From Pistricoccus aurantiacus (GTDB lineage Bacteria; Pseudomonadota; Gammaproteobacteria; Pseudomonadales; Halomonadaceae), in NCBI RefSeq assembly GCF_007954585.1, contig NZ_CP042382.1, positions 3,472,001 through 3,536,000 of the forward strand: a stretch of 64,000 nucleotides of DNA. Direction: 5' to 3'. Both the position numbers and the translations under genes were made by a program. The notes under the pieces were generated by a model. It ran no database searches and was not told the origin of the DNA. It saw only the letters and a list, made by a program, of their open reading frames with translations. Positions 28,867-37,203 of the stretch are shown piece by piece (position 1 is the stretch's first letter; every line of letters begins with the position of its first letter).

Positions 28867-31800
28867 TTCACGGCCTCCTGTTCGTAGTCATTGCCCTCGC
28901 CGTCCAGCCAGTCGACCCGTTTCATCTTGCGCACGATGACGAATTCGTCGCGGTTGGAACCGACGGTGCCGTAGTAGTTGAAACTGTAGGCCAACTGGGC
29001 GTAGCCCCCGATCATGTGGGTCGGTTTGGGGCAGATCCGGGTGACCGAGTTGTGAATACCGCCCCGGGTGCCGGAAATCTCGGAGCCGGGAATGTTCACG
29101 ATGCGTTCCTGAGCGTGATACATCATCGCCATGCCCACCTTGACCCGCTGGCTGACCACCGCTCGCGCGGCGACGGCGCCGTTGGCGTTGTAAAGCTCCA
29201 TCCAGTCGTTGTCCTCGACGCCGATGGCCTTGGCGTCATCCTCGGAGATCCACACGATCGGACCACCTCGGGACAGGGTCTGCATGATCAAGTTGTCCGA
29301 ATAGGTGGAATGGATACCCCACTTCTGGTGCGGCGTGATCCAGTTCAGCGCGATCTCCGGATTGCCGTTGCTCTTCGGTGCATGGACGCTGGCCACCGCC
29401 TTGGTGTCGATAGGCGGACGATAGACCAGCAGGCTCTCGCCGAAAGCGCGCATCCAGGGGTGATCCTGGTAAAGCTGCTGACGGCCGGTGACGGTACGCC
29501 AGGGAATCAGCTCGTGGACGTTGGTGTAACCGGCGTTGTAGGAAACGTGCTCGTCTTCCAAGCCGGACCAGGTCGGGCTGGAGATGATCTTGCGCGGCTG
29601 AGCCACCACGTCCCGGAAGCGGATCTTCTCGTCATCCTTGGGCAGCGCCAGGTGGGTGTGATCGCGCCCGGTGATCTTGGAGAGCGCCTCCCAGGCCTTC
29701 ACCGCCACCTTGCCGTTGGTCTCGGGTGCCAGAGTCAGAATCATCTCCGCCGCATCGATGGCGGACTCGATCAGCGGCTGGCCCTTGGCCGGACCGTCCA
29801 GCTTGCGATGGTTGAGCCCGCGCAGCAGCTCGACCTCTTCCTCGGTCTTCCAGCTGATGCCCTTGCCGCCGTTGCCGAGACTTTCCAGCAGCGGCCCCAC
29901 AGAGGTGAAGCGTTCGTAGGTGGCGGGATAGTCGCGCTTGACCTCGATCAGGCTCGGCATGGTCTTGCCCGGGATCGGGTCGCACTCGCCTTTTTTCCAG
30001 TCCAGCACGTTGACCTGAGCCAGCTCTCCGGGGGAGTCGTGCTGCATGGGCAGGGTCACCAGATCGGTTTCTTCACCCAGATGACCGACGCACACCCTGG
30101 AGAACGCCTTGGCGATGCCCTTGTAGATGTCCCAGTCGCTGCGGGATTCCCAGGCCGGATCGGTGGCGGCGGTCAGCGGGTGGATGAACGGATGCATGTC
30201 CGAGGTGTTGAGGTCGTCCTTCTCGTACCAGGTGGCCGTAGGCAGCACGATGTCGGAATACAGACAGGTGGTGGACATGCGGAAGTCCAGGGTCACCAGC
30301 AGATCGACCTTACCTTCCGCCGCCTCGTCCTGCCAATCCACTTCCTGGGGCTTGATGCCGTCCATGTCGCCCAGATTCTTGCCCTGGATGCCATGGTTGG
30401 CGCCGAGCAGGTACTTGAGCATGTAGTCGTGGCCCTTGCCGGAGCTGCCCAGCAGATTGGAGCGCCAGATGAACATGTTGCGCGGGAAGTTCTGCGGGTT
30501 ATCCGGCTCTTCCGCGGCGAAACGCAGCTTGCCGCTCTTGAGCTGATCCACCACGTAGTCCGCGGTGGACTTGCTGCCGGCATCCTTGGCTGCCTTGGTC
30601 AGGCGCAGCGGGTTGATGCTGAGCTGCGGCGCTGAAGGCAGCCAGCCCATGCGTTCGGCGCGCACGTTGTAGTCGATCAGCGAGCCGGCATAATCCTCCG
30701 CCTTGGCCAACGGTGAGAGGATCTCCTTGACATCGAGCTTCTCGTAGCGCCATTGGCTGGAGTGATTGTAGAAGAAGGAAGTGCCGTTCATGTGCCGAGG
30801 CGGACGGCTCCAGTCCAGGCCGAAGGCCAGCGGAGTCCAGCCGGTCTGGGGGCGCAGCTTCTCCTGTCCCACGTAATGTGACCAGCCGCCGCCGGTCTGG
30901 CCCACACAGCCACACAGGATCAGCATGTTGATCAGACCCCGGTAGTTCATGTCCATGTGGTACCAGTGGTTCATGCCAGCACCGACGATGATCATGCTGC
31001 GACCGTGGGTCTTGTCCGCGTTGCTGGCGAACTCCCGAGCCAGGCGAATGACCTGCTTTGCCGGCACCCCGGTGATCTTCTCCTGCCAGGCCGGGGTATA
31101 GGGCTTGATCTGATCGTAGCTGGTAGCGCCGTCGTCTTCGCCTTCCTCGCCGGTCGTGGACAAGCCACGGTCGATACCGTAGTTGGCGCACATCAGGTCG
31201 AACACGGTGACCGCCAGCACCTCGCGACCATCCGCCAGGGTCACCCGCTTGGCGGGCAGGTTGTGCTGCAGGATTTCGTTGGCGTCGACGTGGTTGAAAT
31301 GCTTGTGCTGGATGCCGCCGAAATAGGGAAAGCCCACCCGAGCAACTTCGTCATGGCGATCCATCAAAGACAAGGTCAGCTTGATTTCCTTGCCGTTCGC
31401 ATCCTTGGATTCCAGGTTCCAGCGACCGGTATCGCCTTCTTTCTCGCCCCAGCGGAAGCCGATGGAACCTCGCGGCACCACCAGGCTGTCGCTGATCTCG
31501 TCCCAGGCGACGGTTTTCCATTCCGGGTTGTTGGCCTGGCCCATGCCGCCTTCGAAATCCGAGCTGCGCAGCTGGCGGCCCGGCACGAAGAGACCGTCTC
31601 CCCGACGCTCCAGCTCCACCAGGAACGGCATGTCCGTATAGCGGCGCACGTAGTCGGTGAAATAGACGCTGGGATTCTCCAGGTGAAATTCCTTGAGAAT
31701 TACATGACCCATGGCGATGGCCAGGGCCGCGTCAGTGCCTTGCTTGGGAGAGAGCCACTCGTCGCAGAGCTTGGAGACTTCCGCATAGTCCGGGGTGATG

Positions 31801-32639
31801 GCGACGGTCTTGGTGCCCTTGTAACGCACCTCGGTGAAGAAGTGGGCGTCAGGGGAGCGAGTCTGGGGGACGTTGGAGCCCCAGGCGATCAGGTAGTTGC
31901 TGTTGTACCAGTCCGCGGATTCCGGCACGTCGGTCTGCTCGCCCCAGGTCTGAGGGCTGGACGGAGGCAGGTCGCAGTACCAGTCGTAGAAGGACAGGCA
32001 GACCCCGCCGATCAGCGACAGATAGCGTGCGCCGGAGGCGTAGGACACCATGGACATGGCGGGAATCGGCGAGAAGCCGATTACCCGGTCGGGGCCGTAC
32101 TGCTTGGCGGTGTAGACGTTGGCGGCGGCGATCAACTCGTTCATGCCATCCCAGTCCGCCCGTACGAAACCGCCAAGACCGCGAATCTTCTTGTACTGCT
32201 GGGTCTTCTCGGGATCCTCGACGATGGAGGCCCAGGCATCCACCGGGTCCTTGTGCTCCTTGCGCGCTTCCTGCCACAGGCGCACCAGGGACTGGCGAAT
32301 CAAGGGATACTTGAGCCGGTTGGCGCTGTACAGATACCAGGAATAGCTGGCGCCCCGCGGGCAGCCCCGGGGCTCGTGATTGGGCAGATCCGGCCGGGTG
32401 CGAGGATAGTCGGTCTGCTGGTTTTCCCAGGTGACCAGGCCGTTCTTGACGTAGATCTTCCAGCTGCAGGAGCCGGTACAGTTCACTCCGTGAGTGCTGC
32501 GCACGATCTTGTCGTGCTGCCAGCGGGCGCGATAGCCGTCTTCCCATTTGCGGGTTTCATCCCGGGTTTCGCCATGGCCATCGGCGAAATGCGCGGGCTT
32601 GGTGGCCAAGTACTTAAGCCGATCCAGAAAATAACTCAT
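28863..32639 (-). CDS. narG: Respiratory nitrate reductase alpha subunit (molybdenum)
   Basis: NarG is the cytoplasmic-face catalytic subunit reducing nitrate to nitrite with bis-MGD. The N-terminal FS0 cluster ligands His50, Cys54, Cys58 and Cys93 occupy exactly the E. coli positions. The segment AWGSNVPQTRSPDAHF contains the conserved region near the molybdenum aspartate. The start at ATG 32639 (MSYFLDRLKYLATK) gives 1258 residues; the 32 residues upstream in the open frame lack homologous character. The long 5' leader has two hairpins and heptamer sites for NarL-type regulators. Confidence 0.98.
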   Translation of the reverse strand: MSYFLDRLKYLATKPAHFADGHGETRDETRKWEDGYRARWQHDKIVRSTHGVNCTGSCSWKIYVKNGLVTWENQQTDYPRTRPDLPNHEPRGCPRGASYSWYLYSANRLKYPLIRQSLVRLWQEARKEHKDPVDAWASIVEDPEKTQQYKKIRGLGGFVRADWDGMNELIAAANVYTAKQYGPDRVIGFSPIPAMSMVSYASGARYLSLIGGVCLSFYDWYCDLPPSSPQTWGEQTDVPESADWYNSNYLIAWGSNVPQTRSPDAHFFTEVRYKGTKTVAITPDYAEVSKLCDEWLSPKQGTDAALAIAMGHVILKEFHLENPSVYFTDYVRRYTDMPFLVELERRGDGLFVPGRQLRSSDFEGGMGQANNPEWKTVAWDEISDSLVVPRGSIGFRWGEKEGDTGRWNLESKDANGKEIKLTLSLMDRHDEVARVGFPYFGGIQHKHFNHVDANEILQHNLPAKRVTLADGREVLAVTVFDLMCANYGIDRGLSTTGEEGEDDGATSYDQIKPYTPAWQEKITGVPAKQVIRLAREFASNADKTHGRSMIIVGAGMNHWYHMDMNYRGLINMLILCGCVGQTGGGWSHYVGQEKLRPQTGWTPLAFGLDWSRPPRHMNGTSFFYNHSSQWRYEKLDVKEILSPLAKAEDYAGSLIDYNVRAERMGWLPSAPQLSINPLRLTKAAKDAGSKSTADYVVDQLKSGKLRFAAEEPDNPQNFPRNMFIWRSNLLGSSGKGHDYMLKYLLGANHGIQGKNLGDMDGIKPQEVDWQDEAAEGKVDLLVTLDFRMSTTCLYSDIVLPTATWYEKDDLNTSDMHPFIHPLTAATDPAWESRSDWDIYKGIAKAFSRVCVGHLGEETDLVTLPMQHDSPGELAQVNVLDWKKGECDPIPGKTMPSLIEVKRDYPATYERFTSVGPLLESLGNGGKGISWKTEEEVELLRGLNHRKLDGPAKGQPLIESAIDAAEMILTLAPETNGKVAVKAWEALSKITGRDHTHLALPKDDEKIRFRDVVAQPRKIISSPTWSGLEDEHVSYNAGYTNVHELIPWRTVTGRQQLYQDHPWMRAFGESLLVYRPPIDTKAVASVHAPKSNGNPEIALNWITPHQKWGIHSTYSDNLIMQTLSRGGPIVWISEDDAKAIGVEDNDWMELYNANGAVAARAVVSQRVKVGMAMMYHAQERIVNIPGSEISGTRGGIHNSVTRICPKPTHMIGGYAQLAYSFNYYGTVGSNRDEFVIVRKMKRVDWLDGEGNDYEQEAVK

Positions 32640-32672
32640 GGTCGATCTCCAGGCTCCTTGAAAGAATACGAG

Positions 32673-32714
32673 CGAACCCAGGGTTCGCCCGGCCCGCCTT
32701 CGATAGGGCGGGCC
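32673..32714 (-). promoter_or_regulatory. Tandem hairpins in the narG 5' leader
   Basis: Two neighbouring inverted repeats lie 34-75 bases before narG: CGAACCC-A-GGGTTCG (32673-32687) and GGCCCGCC/GGCGGGCC (32691-32714). Neither is followed by a T-run on the minus strand. They may stabilise the mRNA, or partly end transcription coming from the upstream MFS gene. Confidence 0.5.
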
Positions 32715-32769
32715 CTTGCGGCGGTGTTGAGACAATTCTGCTCGATTGGCAAGGGAATTTCGCCGTGGT

Positions 32770-32806
32770 TACCTCTACATACCCGGGGACTACCTCCAAT
32801 GGGATA
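32770..32806. promoter_or_regulatory. NarL/NarP-like heptamers upstream of narG
   Basis: The pair TACCTCC-AA-TGGGATA (32791-32806) fits the 7-2-7 inverted arrangement of NarL/NarP sites (TACYYMT-N2-AKRRGTA) with a few mismatches. A further perfect heptamer, TACCTCT, lies at 32770-32776. I found no good FNR dyad in this interval. Confidence 0.55.
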
Positions 32807-32844
32807 TAAGAAAAGTCACCGAGAGATATGATATTGGCCGGTGC

Positions 32845-34137
32845 TCAAGACTGACCGCTGGCGTGATCCCAGAGCATTACTAGCATGCAGACCACCAGAG
32901 CGCCATAGAGAAACATGAAGCCGGCGCTACGAATGCCGATCCATTCATTGCCGAGCACGAACACCATGGGTAGCACGCCGGCGAACAGTCCACCCAAGGC
33001 CAGAGCCAAGCCGCCGACCCGGGCCATGTTGTCGCCGTGATCGCGATGGATCAGACGCATCAAACTGCCCTTACCCACTCCCATGGCTAGCCCCATCAGC
33101 ACCAACAGCGAATCGAAGGCCCATAGCGGCGTGCTGACGCTGAAGGCTACCTCGCCGTGCACGCCCTGGATCTGGATCGAGAACGGTGGATAGGAAAGCA
33201 GGAACAGGCATATCAGCACCCAGGCGCTGACCCACCAGCGCAGCGCGCGAAAATCCCGCCAGTCCGCCAGCATTCCGCCGAGAATCTGCCCCAGTCCGCC
33301 AGCGAGGATGAACAATAGCGCCCAAAGCGCTGACTGCTGGAGCGTCAACTGATACTGGGCGGCGAGATAGCTTGGCAGCCATAGAGCGAGCGCCACGAAG
33401 GCGCCATAGAAAAAACTGTAATACAGGGCGAGCCGCCACAGCTGCCAGCCGGTTGGCGGCATCAGTCCCGCCAGCCATCGCCGCCAGCGCCGCCGAGAAG
33501 AGCTGGAACCGCTGTCGTCGGACGACGACGGCTTCGTTTCTTCCCCTGTCTCATCTTCTGCGAATAGCCACAGCAATAGCGCCACCAGCAGCACCAGCAG
33601 CAGATAGAGTCTGGGCGCCAGTCGCCAGCCGTAGGCTTGGCTTACCAGAGGCAGCAGCCAATAACTGAGCCCTGCCCCCAAGGTGCCGGCACCGTAGAGA
33701 CCCAAGGCCAGGCCGATACGGCCCCGGGGGCCCCAGGCGGCGACGTAAACCAGCCCCGCCGCCAGTGATCCGGCGCCCAACCCAAGCCCGCCGCCGGCCA
33801 GCAGAAACTCGAGGTAGTGTTCCGCCACGCTGATCCACCACAGAAAGGGACAGATCAGCAGCAGGCAGCCAAGCATGACGCGGCGCCCCCCGATCCACCG
33901 TGCCAACCGCGCCTGGGGCAGGCTTGCGAGGGCGGCGGTCAGCATCGGGGTAGCCAGCAGCAGGGCGAAATCGAACTCGTCGAAGCCCAGGGTACGCTTG
34001 AGCTCCATGCCCAGCACCGCGAACAGGGTCCAGCAGGCGAAGACCAGGGCAAAGGCCAGCGGCGACAGCAGCACCACCACCAGCGGCTGATAGCCATTGG
34101 TCGACGTGCTCAGGTGGGCTTGCGGGGCCAGGCTCAT
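32845..34137 (-). CDS. NarK-like MFS transporter, divergent group
   Basis: The 430-residue protein has about twelve membrane segments. Its halves resemble the NarK1-like transporter at 39060-40415 in length and phrasing, for example FACWTLFAVLGMELKRTLG against FAVWTIFSIIGVQIKQDLG. This suggests nitrate/nitrite or related anion transport. The cytoplasmic loop between the halves is unusual: a run rich in Ser, Asp and Glu followed by RRRWRRW. I start at ATG 34137 because the 113 upstream residues are charged shadow sequence over the narX start. It lies upstream of narG on the same strand, 205 bases away. Confidence 0.75.
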   Translation of the reverse strand: MSLAPQAHLSTSTNGYQPLVVVLLSPLAFALVFACWTLFAVLGMELKRTLGFDEFDFALLLATPMLTAALASLPQARLARWIGGRRVMLGCLLLICPFLWWISVAEHYLEFLLAGGGLGLGAGSLAAGLVYVAAWGPRGRIGLALGLYGAGTLGAGLSYWLLPLVSQAYGWRLAPRLYLLLVLLVALLLWLFAEDETGEETKPSSSDDSGSSSSRRRWRRWLAGLMPPTGWQLWRLALYYSFFYGAFVALALWLPSYLAAQYQLTLQQSALWALLFILAGGLGQILGGMLADWRDFRALRWWVSAWVLICLFLLSYPPFSIQIQGVHGEVAFSVSTPLWAFDSLLVLMGLAMGVGKGSLMRLIHRDHGDNMARVGGLALALGGLFAGVLPMVFVLGNEWIGIRSAGFMFLYGALVVCMLVMLWDHASGQS

Positions 34138-34211
34138 GGGGTGACGAACTCGTGGGGTAACGCGATAAATTCTCACCACGTCCGCGCCGAGGGTCAAAAG
34201 GGCATCGGGAG

Positions 34212-34227
34212 TAATCCTTTGTAGGTA
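34212..34227. promoter_or_regulatory. NarL/NarP-like 7-2-7 site between narX and the MFS gene
   Basis: TAATCCT-TT-GTAGGTA has the spacing and most bases of the NarL/NarP 7-2-7 consensus. It is 94 bases before narX and 74 before the divergent MFS gene, so it could serve either. Confidence 0.45.
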
Positions 34228-34321
34228 CGCTTTGAGGGTTCGGCGATGACCGGGTAGAGTGATATGGATTTGCTTGTGAAAGACCGCCCCACTTGGTGAT
34301 ATCGAGAGGCTCTCGGTTCCA

Positions 34322-36241
34322 ATGAAACTACTGCAACGCTCTCTGGTGGCACGCATCGTGGCGTCGCTGCTGGCGATCACCGCCATGGCAGTGATCAGCA
34401 TCATCGTCACCATGAGCGTCGCCAACAGCAGTCGCGGCGATGCCGCCGCCATCAACATGGCGGGCTCGCTGCGCATGAACAGCTATCAGATCGTCGCCGC
34501 TCTGCTCGACTATCGAGCACAGCCGGATAGCGACCGACGCCAAGCAGCGGCGCGGCTCATCGAACGCTTCGGTGAACGCCTGCGCAGCCCGGCGCTGGCC
34601 GAGGCCATTCCCGGCGCCGGCGACCATCCTCTGAGGGATTCCTATCAGCGCCTGATGACGCACTGGGAGAACGCGCTTGGCCCGGCGCTCGCCAACGCGG
34701 CCGAGGGCACTGCCGCCGACGTTCGGCCGCTGCGTGCGGAGTTGGATGAACTGGTTGGCGATATCGACAGCATGGTGACGCTGCTGGAGCGAAACGCCGA
34801 AGCCAAGGTGCGTTTGATCAGTACGCTGCAGATCCTCTTTCTGTTGCTCACCGCGGTGGTGGTGGCCATCGCCTTGTACGATATCCGCCACAACCTGGTC
34901 ATTCCCCTGCGCCAGCTTGTGGCCATGGCCAAGGAAGTGGCGCGCCACAACTTCCGCCCGCGCAGTCACCTGCGGGGTAACGATGAGTTGGCTCTACTCG
35001 GTCGTACCCTGGATACCATGGCCGGCGAACTGGGTTCCAGCTATGCGGCCTTGGAAGCGCGTGTGTCACTTAAGCAGCAGGAGCTTCAACGTAGCAACCA
35101 GGCCATGCAGATTCTGCATGACGGCAGTCGTTCCCTCTATGGCGGCGGCAACGACCTGTGCGCCAGCGCCGCCCCCATGCTGCGCCAGCTCGAGACCCTG
35201 CTCGACATCGGTCCCATCAAGCTTTCGCTCAACGATCCGATGGATCAGCAGCAGATGCCGATCCTATCAACCGATTCGGCCACGCGACCCGACTATTGCC
35301 GCGACTGGGGCTGTCATGCCTGTCTGATCGAACCTCGCTCTCTCGAGCTCGAGCCGGATGCGGAGCGGGAATGTCTGCTGCTGCCTATCAACATGGGTAA
35401 CGAGTTGCTCGGTACCCTGGAAGTCTGGTACGCCAAGGATCTGGCCCTGAGCGACAGTACCCGACGGCTGCTCAACGCCTTGAGCGACCAGCTGGCTACC
35501 GCGGTCTATCTGCAGCGACGCATCGAGGAACAGCAACAGGTAACCCTGATGAATGAGCGCACCATCATCGCTCGCGAACTGCACGACTCTCTGGCTCAGT
35601 CGCTTTCCTATCTGAAGATGCAGGTCGCTCGACTCGAGCGCATGCAGCAGAAGAACGTCCCGCGGGAAACCCAGGCGGCGGTCTTCGGCGAATTGCGCAC
35701 CGGCCTTGACAGCGCCTATCGCCAGCTCAGGGAACTGCTGACGACGTTCCGTCTGAAGCTCGAGGGACCGGGCCTCAAGTCCACCCTGCTGCAAACCACC
35801 GAGGAATTTGCCGAGCGCATGGGGGCGCCGGTGGAGTTCTTCTACGAACTGCCGCCGCATCTGCTCAGCCCCAATGAGGAAATCCACGTCCTGCAGATCG
35901 TTCGCGAAGCCCTGGCCAATACCCACAAGCACGCTCGCGCCCATTGGGCTGCGGTCTCGCTGCGTTTCACCGAGGCTCAGCTGGTGCTGCAGATCGAGGA
36001 CGACGGTATCGGTATCGAAAACGTGACCTCGCCCCCCATGCATTACGGCCTGGTGATCATGCGCGACCGGGCCCAGACCCTGGGCGGCGAGATAACACTT
36101 GGCCATCGCGCCGCTGGGGGCACCTTGGTCACGCTGACCTTCACGCCCCAGACCGCGAGGCTGATCGCTCGCCAGCCGGCTCGGGAACCTACCGCCGTCG
36201 CCACCATGACCACCCACGGGAACAGAGAGCAAGCACCATGA
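34322..36241 (+). CDS. narX: Nitrate/nitrite sensor histidine kinase
   Basis: NarX senses periplasmic nitrate and phosphorylates NarL. A first membrane helix (about 10-32) is followed by the P-box ligand region (about 38-57, containing INMAGSLRMNSYQ), a periplasmic helical bundle and a second helix near residues 160-185. A HAMP domain comes next, then a cysteine-containing linker (Cys326, Cys331, Cys334), and an HPK7-type kinase core with phospho-acceptor His421 in RELHDSLAQS. The ATPase end shows DDGIG. The gene overlaps narL by 4 bases. Confidence 0.95.
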   Translation: MKLLQRSLVARIVASLLAITAMAVISIIVTMSVANSSRGDAAAINMAGSLRMNSYQIVAALLDYRAQPDSDRRQAAARLIERFGERLRSPALAEAIPGAGDHPLRDSYQRLMTHWENALGPALANAAEGTAADVRPLRAELDELVGDIDSMVTLLERNAEAKVRLISTLQILFLLLTAVVVAIALYDIRHNLVIPLRQLVAMAKEVARHNFRPRSHLRGNDELALLGRTLDTMAGELGSSYAALEARVSLKQQELQRSNQAMQILHDGSRSLYGGGNDLCASAAPMLRQLETLLDIGPIKLSLNDPMDQQQMPILSTDSATRPDYCRDWGCHACLIEPRSLELEPDAERECLLLPINMGNELLGTLEVWYAKDLALSDSTRRLLNALSDQLATAVYLQRRIEEQQQVTLMNERTIIARELHDSLAQSLSYLKMQVARLERMQQKNVPRETQAAVFGELRTGLDSAYRQLRELLTTFRLKLEGPGLKSTLLQTTEEFAERMGAPVEFFYELPPHLLSPNEEIHVLQIVREALANTHKHARAHWAAVSLRFTEAQLVLQIEDDGIGIENVTSPPMHYGLVIMRDRAQTLGGEITLGHRAAGGTLVTLTFTPQTARLIARQPAREPTAVATMTTHGNREQAP

Positions 36242-36903
36242 ATCATTCAGCCTCGGAGACCCCCGCCACCTTGATGATCATCGACGACCATCCGCTGCTG
36301 CGTCGCGGAGTCGCCCAGCTGCTGGAGCTCGAGGACGACCTGAAACTGCTGGCGGAGACCGGCGATCCCGAAGAGGGGCTGCGCCTGGCGGCGGAGCTGG
36401 ATCCGGACATGATCCTCTTGGATCTCAATATGCCGGGCATGAATGGCATCGAGACCCTGAAGCGCTTGCGCGAGGCGGATTTCGCCGGACGCGTGGTGAT
36501 GTTCACGGTCTCGGATCATGAAGAGGACGTGGTCGCCGCCCTGCGCGCCGGTGCCGATGGCTATCTGCTCAAGGACATGGACCCGGACGAGATGGTGCGC
36601 CAGATACGTCAGGCAGGCCTGGGACGCATGGTGATCAGCGAGAGTCTCACTGCCCTGCTCGCCGAGGCGCTGCGCAATCAGCGCAGCAAGCCCGCCGCCC
36701 CGGATGTGCACAGTCTGACCCAGCGAGAGCGGGAGATTCTGCGCGAGCTGGCCGGGGGGCTTTCCAACAAGCTGATCGCCCGCAAGCTCGACATCACCGA
36801 AGGCACCGTCAAGGTCCACGTCAAGCATCTGCTCAAGAAGCTCAATCTGCGCTCCCGAGTGGAGGCGGCGGTCTGGGCGGTGCAGGCGGGCATCGACGGT
36901 TGA
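36238..36903 (+). CDS. narL: Nitrate response regulator
   Basis: This 221-residue response regulator starts at ATG 36238 inside the narX stop (ATGA). The receiver domain has acidic Asp16/Asp17, phospho-acceptor Asp62 in LLDLNMPGMNG, and a lysine in GYLLKD. The C-terminal LuxR-type helix-turn-helix reads LTQREREILRELAGG, then EGTVKVHVKHLLKKL. It should bind the TACYYMT heptamers found in front of narG, narK2 and narK1 in this window. Confidence 0.95.
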   Translation: MNHSASETPATLMIIDDHPLLRRGVAQLLELEDDLKLLAETGDPEEGLRLAAELDPDMILLDLNMPGMNGIETLKRLREADFAGRVVMFTVSDHEEDVVAALRAGADGYLLKDMDPDEMVRQIRQAGLGRMVISESLTALLAEALRNQRSKPAAPDVHSLTQREREILRELAGGLSNKLIARKLDITEGTVKVHVKHLLKKLNLRSRVEAAVWAVQAGIDG

Positions 36904-37203
36904 AGGCTACGCTATCTAGCCATGGTTATCGTGGATACCTCTAAAAAGCATTGCTTCCGCGGAAGACGCGAAACCTGGTGAAGCATCGAGCAAAAAACGC
37001 TTTGCCAACAAGCAGATGAAATACATCTTAGTCTATCCCTAAAGTGGTATCTGTCTGCTTTTACAGTCTTTTTCGTCAGTTCCCCCGCTTGCGCATAGGG
37101 CGTATCTTTCGCCCCAAAGCCTTGCTCTTGATCTTGCTCAAGATACGACCCTTGTTCAAGACACGGCGGGGCATCTTTGCAAGCTCAGCGATAGGGGGAA
37201 ACC
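36904..37203 (+). promoter_or_regulatory. narK2 promoter region with NarL-like pair and FNR-like dyad
   Basis: Three elements are visible. A perfect NarL heptamer, TACCTCT, lies at 36936-36942. A 7-2-7 pair, TATCCCT-AA-AGTGGTA, lies at 37034-37049. An FNR/ANR-like dyad, TTGATCTTGCTCAA, lies at 37128-37141 and differs from TTGAT-N4-ATCAA by one base. If the dyad is centred at -41.5, transcription would begin near 37176, about 28 bases before the start codon, which is plausible. Nothing coding is seen here. Confidence 0.65.

Noticed and set aside
28851-30635. Plus-strand open frame of 594 codons opposite narG
   Set aside because: It is a shadow of narG; the antisense frame is open because of high third-position GC.
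34137-34476. N-terminal extension of the MFS gene
   Set aside because: It overlaps the divergent narX start and its promoter, and is charged sequence without membrane features.
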